This document shows, in pieces, positions 34,256-44,632 of a stretch of 64,000 bases of DNA. Both the position numbers and the translations under genes were made by a program. The first letter of the stretch is position 1; each line of letters opens with the position of its first letter. The notes beneath the pieces were generated by a model, which saw nothing but the letters and a program-made list of their open reading frames with translations, ran no database searches and had not been told where the DNA came from. Source of the DNA: Morinoia aosen (taxonomy: Eukaryota > Arthropoda > Malacostraca > Amphipoda > Talitridae); NCBI GenBank assembly GCA_030386875.1, contig CM059571.1:21942355-22006354 (forward strand), given 5' to 3'.

Positions 34256-35375
34256 ATTCACGCTGGATGTTAGCCCTAATCTCCCCACAAACTACCAGCT
34301 CAGCTCCCCCATAAGTCCGAAGCTTAACATCAGAAGGTCTCAGCTCGGGTCTTGACTTAGCTGGAATTTTAGAGTAGGTGGCCATTGAAAGGATAGACCT
34401 GGCAGCACCTGTATCTACCTCCATCTCTAATGGCACACCATTTAGTAACAATTTTATTTTGATTGGGGGTTTCATTTCCTCGGCTAAAGCAAAAATGTCC
34501 CCATAACATTCTGGATTGGGGGCTGGGTAGTCTGCACTGGTTCCATTGCTAGTTCCATTAGGGTTAGGGTGGTTTTCCCTCCCCCTTTTTTCATGCATAG
34601 CATGCACAAAATTATTTTTGTTGCCTTTATCAGATTTCTTAATTGTCAATTTAAAACAACATTTCTTAAGATGGCCTTTTTGGCCACAACCATGACAAAC
34701 ACTATCTTTATAGGGGCAATCTCTACGCCAGTGCAGATTACCACAGCCGCTGCATGCTGATTTGGGGTTAGCTTGAGTCTGAGTTTTGCCCTGAGGCTTA
34801 ATAGCAGTTTGCTTAACTCTGCTCTGGCCTACATTTAGAATTGAATTTGGTTGCCTCAACCCCACTGTTTCTCTCAGTGTGGTTTCTTTAGCAGTAGCTA
34901 GATCCATGGCCTTTTGCCATGTCAGGCCAGTCTCATTTAGCAAGCAATTTTGAATTTCATTACTGGACACACCCAAAATGAAACGATCCAGCAGGGTCTC
35001 TTCTAGCACTTCCTGTTTGAAATTACAGGTATTAGAAAGTGCTTTCAAGCTAGCCACAAAATCCGCAATGCTTTCCCCTTGTCTCTGGTTCCGCTTATGA
35101 AACCTAAACCTCTCAAAGATTTGATTTCTTGTTGGCTTAAAATGCCGTCTCAACGCTTCCACAATCTCGTCATAAGTAGCATCAAGTACTTTTTTAGGAG
35201 ACACGAGGTCTCTAATGAGCCTAGCAATTTTAGGACCCACTAGTGAAATTATGGTGGGGGCTTTTTTATTTTCCTCTATTTTGTTTATTAAAAAATAGCA
35301 GTGTAATCTAGTTTCATAGTCTCCAAATTCTTCCTCTACAGGATTAAATTCTCCTACTGAACCTATCAATGGCAT
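34256..35375 (-). CDS. Gypsy-B gag-protease (3' cut by foldback element)
   Basis: An ATG at 35375 opens MPLIGSVGEFNPVEEEF, then a capsid-like domain with FKPTRNQIFERFRFHKR, two zinc knuckles (CSGCGNLHWRRDC, CHGCGQKGHLKKC) and the aspartic protease site EVDTGAARSIL. All are intact. The native frame leads straight into pol; here it stops at 34242 a few codons inside the foldback arm. The order gag, knuckles, protease in one frame suggests family B makes a single gag-pol polyprotein with no frameshift. Confidence 0.92.
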
Positions 35376-35597
35376 ATTGAATTTTTAGTAAGTCAAAAAC
35401 ACACTGTAAAAAAAAATTTTCACAGCACAAATAGTACAATCCCTTGATCAATTCTGAGATTCTTCACTAACATAGTCTAGCCAGTCTAGCAACACCAGTG
35501 AGCAGCACAACAACAATAACAAAAAATTTCACTAGGCAAATTTTATGTTCCCTCACTAGTCAGTAGTCACGACCACTTAGTCACTTCCAGCAGTTCT

Positions 35598-35615
35598 ACC
35601 GAATCCTCGTCGCCA
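35598..35615 (-). other. Gypsy-B primer-binding site
   Basis: In element sense TGGCGACGAGGATTCGG begins one base after the 5' LTR, equivalent to the site at 10181. Confidence 0.6.
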
Positions 35616-35616
35616 A

Positions 35617-36004
35617 TATCACAACCTACACTATAGCACAGTATAGGTTTCACATAGACATAGATACAACATAGTAATAGACATCAAGTTAGGTAAAATA
35701 GTTTACTCACCTCTTGGATACCTTACAACATAACTAGATACTCAGATACCAGAGTGTGGTTAGCGAGAGCAGAGCGGAGATAGAAAGGAATATATAGAAT
35801 AGGGTAGCATAGAATTAGTACATTAGTTTAGAAATTAAGAAGTTAGATACCAACCACAGTAGGTAATATTATTTACACACTCGGTCAACATTTACTTGTT
35901 GTCGAGCCCGAGTTCACTTGTAGACTGGCTGCGAGTGTTGCTGTCTCGAGCGTTGCCAACTATTGGTCTCTCTAACTAGAACTTACACTACTCGCTATAT
36001 TACA
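35617..36004 (-). repeat. Gypsy-B 5' LTR
   Basis: This is 388 bp, one by-eye difference from 29712-30099 (GAAAT versus GAATT near 35817). The right edge carries the GTCTA duplication. Confidence 0.92.
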
Positions 36005-36257
36005 GTCTAGTAGGAGACACAAAACAGACATCTATAGGGACCCAATGCACTTAATATTTAGCACTCTTTACCCACATTTCCTTCTCTGGAGTCTACACAC
36101 TACTTCAACACAACTGGCGGCCTCTACTCAGCTCGCAGAGTTTAAATACCTAATGTACCGGAAGAGAGCGTTTCCGGAAAACGAGTGAACGTGCGGACTG
36201 GTTCCCTCGATATTCGAAGGCACAAATTTTCTACCGCTGTTTGAAAATAGAAATTTC

Positions 36258-39200
36258 CTAAATTGCTGCGAAGGCAGCACACTCCTCTCTCTCAACAGTG
36301 CTAGGTAAGATTACTACAATATCTTTAATCGATCGCTCACAACTTTTGGTACCTCCGGAATTGTCCGTCCGCCGCAGCGTCGCCCCACGCACGCGTCCGT
36401 CCGATCCCGAGCGATGCACCGACTCTACCCGAGCCAGGGGCCACTGACATCTTGGAGACTGCGAGTCTCGTACCAGTACGATGTCCCCCTGGGACAAGGG
36501 ACGCCTTGGTGTCGTCCATTTTCTGCGACGACTGATTTCTTGAAGGTAGAATTGTCTCCATAGTTGCCAGAATTGGTCCGCCAACAGCTGCACTCGCCGC
36601 CATCTTCGTGGACCATAAGCGAGGAGGTCGCGATCTGTGAACGAGTCTGACGACTGTGTGCGAGAGGCGTCCCTCATGGTTAGCAAAGTGGAGGGACTGA
36701 TAGGGAACACATCATTGGGGTCTTCGGAAGGGGCGTACAGGGGCGTAGAATTTACAATGGCCGCGGCTTCTATCAGGAGGGTGTGCATATCATCACGGTT
36801 GAGTGTCACCTTTCCTGACCTCCCCAAGGTCAGGTCGAGTACCTTTCTGATCGCTCCAATTTTTCTCTCCCACACACCTCCATGATGACTCGCTCCAGGG
36901 AGATTAAATTTCCACTCGCATCCCCTAGTCTCCATGTCCTTTGATACTTTGTTCAAATCGCAAGATTGAGACACCGCACCTGTAAAGTTGGTGCCTCGAT
37001 CGCTTCTTATCAGCTGGGGGGTGCCTCGTACAGAGATGAATATACGCAATGCGTTCATAAAGGAAGGAGTATCCATCCCACAGAGAGGTTCAACGTGAAC
37101 TGCCCTGGACACAAGGCAGGTCACCAGTAGGCCATACATTTTCTTCGTGGCCTTTGTGATTCGGGTGCTCTGTCCGTCATGTACAGTGAAAGGCCCGAAG
37201 ACATCTAAGCCCACCCGGGTGAAAGGTGGGGTGGGGATGAGACGATCTTCCGGGAGGTCGGCCATCATCTGTTGCTCAAAGGGAGCTCTCAGCCTCCTAC
37301 AAATCACACAGCTCCTCAGGAGTCGTTCTATTTGCTTTCTACCTTGCGGGATGAAGAAGCCCAGAGATCGCACCTTACCAAGGGTGAGGAGACGGCCCTG
37401 GTGAGCCACCAGCTGGTGTGCCCGTCTTATAATTATCTGAGTGAAGGGATGGTTCCTGGGTAGGATCAAAGGGTGTTTTTGATCCACTGGTAAGTCACTG
37501 TGCTTTAGGCGGCCTCCTACACGGATCAGACCCTCTTCATCCACAAAGGGGGCCAGTGGTGTCAGTTGATGTCCTTCCGGTAGCTGCATTGGACCTGGTT
37601 TCCCCGTCTTGGGTAGTATTTCGCTGTAAGATTCTTGTTGGACGGCCTTAACGAGGTACATTTCAGCTTCCTGGTCGTTCTGAAGTATACGTAGTGTCGG
37701 TTCCGAAGAAGTGTTGAGGTTAGATCTCGCTCGCATCAGCCACTTATGTGCCAGGTTGTGCACGGTGCGGGTAACCCCGAGAAGCCTGGTCCACCTACTC
37801 AGTCGGTCCATCACCGTACGAAATGGAGGTGGCGAACCGGTCAAGGTTGTGAAGGCTTTGGTCTCCGGCAACGATTCTGTTAGTTGCGCTTCCTCAAAAG
37901 GGGGCTGAGCGTCGACGACGCAATCTTCTAATATCCAGGCAGGGCCGGTGAACCAATGGCTGTGTACGAGCTGCTCTACATCCGTGGGACGAGTAGCCAT
38001 GTCTGCGGGGTTCTCTTTCGTGTCTACGAAGTACCACTGAGTCGGAGAGCAATGCTTATTAATCAACTCTATTCTCCGGGTCACATATCTGGTGAAGCGT
38101 TTATCCTCATTTTTCAGGTATCCAAGAACAATTTGACTGTCCGTGTAGTATCTGACTTCTTGCACATTCACCTTGAGGTCGTTGAGGGTCTCTCTTGCTG
38201 CCAGTACTGCTTCGACTGCGGCGCACAGTTCCAACCGTGGTATGGTGGTAGCTGCCCTAGGTGCCACCCTCGAACTGGCGTTGATCAAGGTGGAATGTTT
38301 CTGCTCTCGGGTACTGGTCAGCCGCAAATAAATCGCATAGCCAATGGCCTCCTGAGAGGCGTCACAAAAAACGTGAAGCGAGTGCCGTGAAACCTCCCCA
38401 AAGTCGCGCGGCTTCACGCACCGACTGAGGCGTATTTCCTTTGATCTTCTCAGTCCGTCTTTCCACGATTCCCAATGCTCTTCCAGTTTCTTAGGTAGAG
38501 GTTCGTCCCACAGAGTGGAGCTTTGGTTAGTTTCGGCAGTGCTATCAGACAGCGCCTTTCTTTGTAGAAGTCTGCCACCCAAAATAAGAGGCGCAGCTAG
38601 TCCGAGGGGGTCAAAGAAGGAGTTCACAGTAGACAGCACACCCCTCCTAGTGAAGGGTCTGTCCGGGATATTGACCTTGAATATTAACAGATCTTCGGAG
38701 ACGTTCCAATGGATCCCCAATGTTCGTTGGATAACGGATCCGTCCCAAGTGACAGTCTTTGGTGCGGCTAGTTCCTCGTCTGGCAGACCCACCGTTACCC
38801 GAGTGTCAGACGTGGCAACTTTGTGAATGTTCAACCCATACTTGTGCAACAGAGACCGCACCTCGCCAAGCAGCTCCCTGGCCTCGTCTGGGGAGTCCAA
38901 ACTAGCAGACCCATCATCAACGTACGTCGCATGACGGAGAAAGTCAGTGGCCCGGCTCGGGCGTCCGGATGCATCGCCCAGGTCGGCGATATGGCGAAGG
39001 GCGAACGCAGCGACGGCCGGAGAGCTCCGCAACCCGAAGACATGGACCTTAGCTCTGTAGGGGACAATCTCGTTAGTAACCCGATTATCTTTGAACCAAA
39101 AGAAACGCAGATAGTCCCTGTCTTCAATCTTGACTCGAAAATTGTGGAACATATTTTTTATATCAATTGTAAAGGCTACCTGGTGGAGTCGGAATCTCTG

Positions 39201-41948
39201 CAATATTCCCCGAAGGCTGTTGTTCAAATCGGGGCCCGTCAACAACTCATCATTGAGGCAGTGTCCCTTGTGCTTTGCTGAACCATCGAACACCAACCTA
39301 ACTTTCCCTTCTTGGGCTTGCCTTACCGGGAAGATAGGCAAGTACCATCCCACGCCTTTCTCAGGAAGTTCCCCTGCGACTACTTCCTCAACGTGATCAT
39401 TGTCAATGTACGATTGCATTTTCTCGAGACTTAGTGTAGCACTTGAGGGATCTCGACGCAGTTTTCCCAACGTCGTGTTCGTTCTTCCCAATACAGACAC
39501 GTAATTATTACACAAATTTGGTGGATCTCTAGTAAAGGGTAAGGGCGCAACAATCCTATCGTCTTTCACTTCGATACCAGCTCTCAAAATACTTACAAAT
39601 TTATTGTCTAACACACTCAGACCCTGGAGCTCGTCGTCGACTCGCTCCTCAAAGACGTCGAGCGTCTGCCTCCCAGGGTTGGGCCCACGTATCTTGATCG
39701 AGAAGTGATGATCCTCGTGGTTCACGAATGACGTCCGCAGGGCAGTGGTCTGCTGGGTTCTCGCTCCTCCGTTCAATGGTCCCAACAGTGCCCAGCCCAG
39801 GGCGGTCTTGCAGGCAAGAGGACCTCGTACTCCATAGTGTCTAGATGCCATGAGCGACACGGCATCTCTTCCGATGAGTATCAGTGACCGAGCCAAAGGA
39901 TCATGCTCATTGAAGTGCTTGACCAGGTGCGCAACGTGGCTGAGCTTCTTCACAACGTCGGGAGTGGCTACTTCGTCAGTCGTGTCCGGGATATTTTCGT
40001 TGGTCCATGTAGTGGGTAGCTGATGCCATCGGTTCTCACCCACACCCCTTATCTTGAGCCCGGTGATGGCGTGTCCTTCCACCTCAGACGACAGACCACT
40101 CAGTGTTCTGAGGGCGTACTTCCAGGGAGTGGCCTTAAGATCGAGCTGTTCTATCAGAGAAGGGTCCGCAAAGCATCTTGAGCTTTGCTCGTCAATGATG
40201 GCGTAACAACGCACTTTTCTCTGGGTGGACGTCGAGGTGACATCTACTAACAGCGTCTTGGAAAATTCCCTGGACTCGAGACCGAGGCATCCCGTTCTGG
40301 TGCAGGTGGCGACCTCACCAGGGGTCACCGGTTTAGTGCTTGCCCGGTGCATGACCGTCAAGTGTGAGCCTTGACAGTGAGAACACTTCACTTGTTTGTC
40401 GCAGTTCCTGATGTAATGGGGACCAAGGCATCGGAAGCATACCTTCGCCTCGGTGATGAGCTTCTTCTTCTGGTCGATGGGTAGTCTTCCAAAGGACCGG
40501 CACTCCCAGGTTCCATGGGCGTCGACCTTGTGGAAAATACATTTGTTGATTCTATGGTCCGTTTCCGGAGGTTTTTTGTTGTGAGGTCCTTGCGCCTCAT
40601 ATCTTGACTCAGGTTTGTTGTAGGCCACCATGGACTGATCACCTTCACTAGACTCTTTCTTGGTATTCTGGTCAGCGCTTGTGTGCAGGACCCGAACGGG
40701 CTTGGGTCTTCCGCCTGACAGTGCTGGGTTGAAAAATGGATCCCTCATCGCTCTTTCTTCGTCTCTTAGGAACTGGTTGAAGAAGGAGAACGTTGGGCGC
40801 TGCCCACTCTTGGCTCGTAGGTCAGATGCTTTCCTATGCCATCTGCGTTGCAGACCTGGCGGGAGTTTGAGTGCCAAGAGCCTCATGCCTCTGGTAGTGC
40901 AAAACTCATCCAGCTCGTCCGATCTTGCTGCGTTGGTAAGTGCGGTACTCGTAGAATCTAAGAAATCCTGGAGAGCGGTAAGATCCCCAGGAGGGATGTT
41001 TGGGAAGTTCCGAAGTTGGTCTGCCGTGTGTTCTGCTAGCAACCAGTCCGAACCATAACGCTCACGAAGGGTGTTCCATACCACCTGCAACACTGCCTCT
41101 GCATTGTTTCCGATGACTGACCTCATAGTTCTCTGAACGTACTCCTTGGGTTTACCCGCGGTATTGGCCGCCAAAACTTGTAGCTCTTCGATGGGGCCCA
41201 AAGCTAGTCCCTGCAGTCGATTCTTCAGATCAGATTCCCAGCAATGGTACAATCCGATGTCTCCTTTGAAGGGGTTGGCAGGGGTCTTCAACAGCTTGGC
41301 CCGGATAAGGTGAACAGAAGCTGCATCTAGAGTGCTTCCCTGCCTAGGAGCTCTCAGTCGATGGTTTGCCTCTACTCTAGGCTCTAGAATCGACCTGCGA
41401 GAGCTCACGGAAGCGTGTTCCATCAGCCCTGCCAGATCATCTAGGTTGCTTTCCTGCTCTTGATATTCTTCATCCTCTCCTTCTGAGATAGTAGAAACCT
41501 CAGAGGCTACCGACAGTGGTGTGGAAAAAGGTCCAACTTTTTCTCTTCTTACGGAGGTAAGTTTACTCATTCTCTCACTACGCAGAGAAGACAGGCCTTT
41601 GGGATCAAGGTTGGAAACCATGTCCCCTCCAAGCCTCTCCATCTGTTTGTTGAGCGTCGCGATGCGACCAAAGCAGTCTTCCAGCATCACACGTCTCTTC
41701 AAAAATTGCTCATGGTACCGCTGCTTATGTCCTGCTCGTTCCAAGGAACCTTCAAAGGCTCTGCTTGAAGTGATGAACTGATCGCGCTTGACCTTAAGTT
41801 CAGCTATGAAGGATAAGATGGCCGACGTCTCATCCTCTCCTGGACTCTCCCTGGACAGGGCTTCATAAAGATCGTCATAGGTCTTTACGGCTTCAACTTC
41901 AGCTAGTTTAAGGGTTTTCTTTGAGCTTCTTTTGGCCATTTGAGACAT
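36258..41948 (-). CDS. BEL/Pao gag-pol polyprotein, 1896 residues, intact
   Basis: A single ORF. The N-terminal third is gag with a coiled-coil-like start and Cys/His motifs (CIFHKVDAHGTWEC, CFRCLGPHYIRNC, CSHCQGSHLTVMH). The protease site reads AIIDEQSSRCF, with the DEQSS form seen in Pao-type elements in place of D-T/S-G. RT has LVFDGSAKHK, FTIDIKNMFHN and catalytic TYVDDGSAS. The RNase H region has HVFCDASQEAIGYA and YYTDSQIVLGY. The integrase region has HQGRLLTLGKVR to CVICRR, VGLDVFGPF, IRSDRGTNFTG and HHGGVWERKIG, followed by the Trp-rich C-terminal domain common in BEL integrases. It starts 25 bases after the 5' LTR and its last codons lie in the 3' LTR. Confidence 0.95.
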   Translation of the reverse strand: MSQMAKRSSKKTLKLAEVEAVKTYDDLYEALSRESPGEDETSAILSFIAELKVKRDQFITSSRAFEGSLERAGHKQRYHEQFLKRRVMLEDCFGRIATLNKQMERLGGDMVSNLDPKGLSSLRSERMSKLTSVRREKVGPFSTPLSVASEVSTISEGEDEEYQEQESNLDDLAGLMEHASVSSRRSILEPRVEANHRLRAPRQGSTLDAASVHLIRAKLLKTPANPFKGDIGLYHCWESDLKNRLQGLALGPIEELQVLAANTAGKPKEYVQRTMRSVIGNNAEAVLQVVWNTLRERYGSDWLLAEHTADQLRNFPNIPPGDLTALQDFLDSTSTALTNAARSDELDEFCTTRGMRLLALKLPPGLQRRWHRKASDLRAKSGQRPTFSFFNQFLRDEERAMRDPFFNPALSGGRPKPVRVLHTSADQNTKKESSEGDQSMVAYNKPESRYEAQGPHNKKPPETDHRINKCIFHKVDAHGTWECRSFGRLPIDQKKKLITEAKVCFRCLGPHYIRNCDKQVKCSHCQGSHLTVMHRASTKPVTPGEVATCTRTGCLGLESREFSKTLLVDVTSTSTQRKVRCYAIIDEQSSRCFADPSLIEQLDLKATPWKYALRTLSGLSSEVEGHAITGLKIRGVGENRWHQLPTTWTNENIPDTTDEVATPDVVKKLSHVAHLVKHFNEHDPLARSLILIGRDAVSLMASRHYGVRGPLACKTALGWALLGPLNGGARTQQTTALRTSFVNHEDHHFSIKIRGPNPGRQTLDVFEERVDDELQGLSVLDNKFVSILRAGIEVKDDRIVAPLPFTRDPPNLCNNYVSVLGRTNTTLGKLRRDPSSATLSLEKMQSYIDNDHVEEVVAGELPEKGVGWYLPIFPVRQAQEGKVRLVFDGSAKHKGHCLNDELLTGPDLNNSLRGILQRFRLHQVAFTIDIKNMFHNFRVKIEDRDYLRFFWFKDNRVTNEIVPYRAKVHVFGLRSSPAVAAFALRHIADLGDASGRPSRATDFLRHATYVDDGSASLDSPDEARELLGEVRSLLHKYGLNIHKVATSDTRVTVGLPDEELAAPKTVTWDGSVIQRTLGIHWNVSEDLLIFKVNIPDRPFTRRGVLSTVNSFFDPLGLAAPLILGGRLLQRKALSDSTAETNQSSTLWDEPLPKKLEEHWESWKDGLRRSKEIRLSRCVKPRDFGEVSRHSLHVFCDASQEAIGYAIYLRLTSTREQKHSTLINASSRVAPRAATTIPRLELCAAVEAVLAARETLNDLKVNVQEVRYYTDSQIVLGYLKNEDKRFTRYVTRRIELINKHCSPTQWYFVDTKENPADMATRPTDVEQLVHSHWFTGPAWILEDCVVDAQPPFEEAQLTESLPETKAFTTLTGSPPPFRTVMDRLSRWTRLLGVTRTVHNLAHKWLMRARSNLNTSSEPTLRILQNDQEAEMYLVKAVQQESYSEILPKTGKPGPMQLPEGHQLTPLAPFVDEEGLIRVGGRLKHSDLPVDQKHPLILPRNHPFTQIIIRRAHQLVAHQGRLLTLGKVRSLGFFIPQGRKQIERLLRSCVICRRLRAPFEQQMMADLPEDRLIPTPPFTRVGLDVFGPFTVHDGQSTRITKATKKMYGLLVTCLVSRAVHVEPLCGMDTPSFMNALRIFISVRGTPQLIRSDRGTNFTGAVSQSCDLNKVSKDMETRGCEWKFNLPGASHHGGVWERKIGAIRKVLDLTLGRSGKVTLNRDDMHTLLIEAAAIVNSTPLYAPSEDPNDVFPISPSTLLTMRDASRTQSSDSFTDRDLLAYGPRRWRRVQLLADQFWQLWRQFYLQEISRRRKWTTPRRPLSQGDIVLVRDSQSPRCQWPLARVESVHRSGSDGRVRGATLRRTDNSGGTKSCERSIKDIVVILPSTVEREECAAFAAI

Positions 41949-41973
41949 TGCAGAGATGTTGTTGAAAATTTAT

Positions 41974-43503
41974 TGTGACTGCCTCAACAATTTCTATCGA
42001 CGAGGGGAAGGTTCAGAAAAGTCCACGGATGATGCAAAACTTGTCTTAAGCAGCCATTTATTGTACATAAATTTTCCTGAAATAGAAAGGTCTAGTTAGC
42101 ACAAAAGTAATACAAAAAATATACAGTTTTTAGAGATTGCATATCTAAAAGTGATTCAGAGGGTAAACCAGAAAATAAGGACGCAAAAATTGGGGCAGAA
42201 CTGCATCACTGGCACAAGAAAATCTAATTCAGAGAACACGGGTAATACTTCAGCGGCTCATTCAACACCCAAATCATTGGCGAGACTTAGTACAATTTTC
42301 ATACGAGCATCCCAATGGCACAATCAGATCTAACCAGTCAACCTAATGAGGCCCTCATTAAATACTAAGGTCAGGCAGTAGGCTCTACACACTAATGTCC
42401 AACCAGGTAGATGCTGAATTGAAGTTACACGGCTATTCCCATATAAAAATGCATGTCCAACCCGGTAGACGCTGAACTAAAGTTACACAGCTATTCCTAC
42501 GTAAACAGTGCCTGACAACTTGAGTTGTTTCTGACTCACATGACTAGTCACAAAAGTCTATCAGTCTATAGTACCACCTGGGCATAGTTAAAACACACCC
42601 ATCTATAAAGGTGGTTAATAAGTGAACAAGGGGGCACACTTAGACACCTCTGAACAAGTAACTAGTTACCTAACAGGCATGAACACATCATCAACCAGGC
42701 AATATAAAATATCCGCAGCACAGTAAAAATCACACAAATAAAAATAGGCAAAAACCACCACACTCTACAGACTGGTAAAATAGCAACTTGAGTGAGGAAT
42801 TACACAATTCTAGAGTCCAAATACCAGAGTTTAAATCCACTAACATTAATCGTGAATGATAACAAGGATCTATATAATGCAATGTGCTTAGATCAAATCA
42901 ACAACTGAGCACAATGAATCCAGCTGTGAATTCCAGCAAATAAATTAAGTAGCACTGACAAGCACAGAACAAATCAGGCTCAACAATATAATCAAAACAT
43001 GACTGAGTGTTTGCAAGAAAGTCTCACAACCCTGTCCAACACAGGGCAATACCACTAGACAATTTGAGCCAGGTACAAATAGGTAAACACAGCATTACAT
43101 TATATTGGCACCGCGAATGAAGAATCAGTATCTAGAATTGTAAAAGCACAAACAGAAAAACTGTGACAGCACACATTCTAACATCCCCTGAAATCTTTTA
43201 GCTTTTCTAGGACCTAAGAATTCACTGTCTAGTAGGAGACACAAAACAGACATCTATAGGGACCCAATGCACTTAATATTTAGCACTCTTTACCCACATT
43301 TCCTTCTCTGGAGTCTACACACTACTTCAACACAACTGGCGGCCTCTACTCAGCTCGCAGAGTTTAAATACCTAATGTACCGGAAGAGAGCGTTTCCGGA
43401 AAACGAGTGAACGTGCGGACTGGTTCCCTCGATATTCGAAGGCACAAATTTTCTACCGCTGTTTGAAAATAGAAATTTCTTAAATTGCTGCGAAGGCAGC
43501 ACA
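41974..43503 (-). repeat. BEL 5' LTR, 1530 bp
   Basis: An uninterrupted copy. It preserves the empty target site of Gypsy-B (TTCACTGTCTAGTAGG near 43221-43236). The ACCTT duplication follows at 43504. A 58-bp tandem pair begins at 42396 and 42454. Confidence 0.94.
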
Positions 43504-43531
43504 ACCTTTTTACAAAACTCTTCATGCATTT

Positions 43532-43650
43532 CCATTGCTACTGAAGCAAACCATAGGAGACCTTCTAGGATAACTTCCATTGCTACTGAAGCTCCTAACT
43601 AATAACCTTCGCAATTTCCATTGCTACTGCAGCACCATTGCTACTGAAGC
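43532..43650 (+). repeat. Gypsy-A leader motif CCATTGCTACTGMAGC, four copies
   Basis: Copies at 43532, 43577, 43618 and 43635 continue the array begun at 28391. They end exactly where the gag-like frame begins to look coding. Confidence 0.75.
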
Positions 43651-44632
43651 ACCATTTGGAAACACCTGTGTCAAAATTAACCAAAATCACGACCCCAGAG
43701 GGTCCTAACGATTATGCTAACTCCCCACTAAAATTGGCACCTTTTGAAATCAACGGCATCGATGCCTGGTTCCTACAATCAGAACAGTTTTTCGAAAGCC
43801 TGAACATAACGGACGAAAAGCGGATGTACTTTGCCCTAGTTAGGAGTTTACCCACGCAGGTAATTGATGACGTTTCAAGCTTCATGAACCCTAACCTTGA
43901 TAACCCTTACACACTCTTGAAAAACGAAATTTTAAAAATTTACAGTAAGGATCGTTTTTCTCGGATTCTTGCCCTTTCGCAAAATCCAACAATTCAAAAT
44001 CAAACCCCTATAGAGTTGCTTAAAAAATGAGACGTTTAGCGAAGGGGTACATGGACGACGAAACACTCAAAGCATTGTACATCCAGCGGTTGCCTGTCCA
44101 CGTACGACCCTTTCTCATTTCCCCTAACGCCCCCTTGGGACTAAATGAGATAGCCCAATTCGCCGAAAAACTCCTCGATCCGGAAATATCGGGCCTGAAT
44201 AGCCTAGGCACGCCCCCTGCAGTAAATCAAACTAGTAGCAGTAGTAGTAGTAGTAGTGGCAGCGCCACTGACGCGCTGCTACGAGAACTAGCTCAGCAAG
44301 TTGGAGCGTTAGTCGCTACCCAGCAAGCCGAGCGTGCCAATACTCGTGGAGATGTGCACGCGGTAACCCAACACCAAATATCACCGCATCAGCACGCAAA
44401 TTATCACCCTCAAAACCCTCCTCCGTTTGACCGCCAGGCCCGTACAAATAGGTCATTCAATCAGTTTCAGAGGAACGACCCTAGACCTAACAATAGGCTG
44501 AATCAAAATCCTCAAGCTAAGGATTTGTGCTGGTACCACCAGCAATTTCTGCATATGGCTCGGAAATGCGAGGGCCCTACCTGCCCGATGTTTGCACTCC
44601 TACACCAAAGAAACGGGTACAGCGCGGCGTAA
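43638..44632 (+). pseudogene. Gypsy-A gag, one-base frameshift, no ATG at the N-terminus
   Basis: The first frame gives a gag matrix/capsid-like segment (APFEINGIDAWFLQSEQFFES) and ends at a TGA at 44028-44030 after a run of six A. A second frame overlaps it and continues the same domain (RRLAKGYMDDETLKALYIQRLP). One missing A explains the break. There is a Ser run from (AGT)n at 44232-44258 and a C-terminal CWYHQQFLHMARKC motif, CxxH-like, replacing a standard knuckle. There is no in-frame ATG near the apparent start, so initiation is unclear, or an ATG has been lost. The gag end overlaps the pol frame. Confidence 0.75.
44572..44578 (+). other. Candidate -1 frameshift site GGGCCCT
   Basis: In the gag frame the codons are GAG GGC CCT, a perfect X XXY YYZ heptamer inside the 106-nt overlap of gag and pol. 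Slipping back one base enters the protease-pol frame. Position and pattern only. Confidence 0.5.

Larger units (their letters stand above)
29712..36004 (-). mobile_element. Gypsy-B (family B, minus strand) with foldback insertion
   Basis: LTRs of 388 bp (29712-30099, 35617-36004) differ at about one base by eye. The flanking duplication is GTCTA (29707-29711, 36005-36009), perfect, and the uninterrupted target can be read in the other BEL LTR near 43227. Gag-protease (35375-34256) and pol (33057-30164) are open, and were one frame before a foldback element entered at 33058-34255. It is related to Gypsy-B' at 9768 but its LTR differs substantially, so it is a sister subfamily. Confidence 0.94.
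28454..36281 (-). repeat. BEL 3' LTR, split by Gypsy-B
   Basis: The LTR pieces are 28454-29711 and 36010-36281. The split point carries the Gypsy-B duplication GTCTA. A 58-bp tandem pair (starting 28876 and 28934) is shared with the other LTR. The BEL stop codon (36258-36260) lies inside this LTR. Confidence 0.92.
28454..43503 (-). mobile_element. BEL/Pao LTR retrotransposon, intact coding, hosting Gypsy-B
   Basis: Two LTRs of 1530 bp (41974-43503, and 28454-36281 once the nested Gypsy is removed) start TGTGCTGC and end GTCACA in element sense. They are flanked by the perfect 5-bp duplication ACCTT (28449-28453, 43504-43508). By eye they differ at about five positions. One uninterrupted 1896-codon ORF fills the internal region. 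It sits in the leader of Gypsy-A. Very young by LTR similarity. No TGG-type primer-binding site is visible in the 25-base leader. Confidence 0.95.

Noticed and set aside
33087-34355. Lys/Asn/Phe-repeat proteins encoded in the foldback arms
   Set aside because: The repetition reflects 21-bp DNA units being a multiple of three; both strands and both arms give such frames, so coding is not implied.
44020-44030. Programmed frameshift inside Gypsy-A gag
   Set aside because: The break is within the capsid-like domain at a run of six A, and the heptamer does not fit X XXY YYZ in the gag frame; a one-base deletion is simpler.
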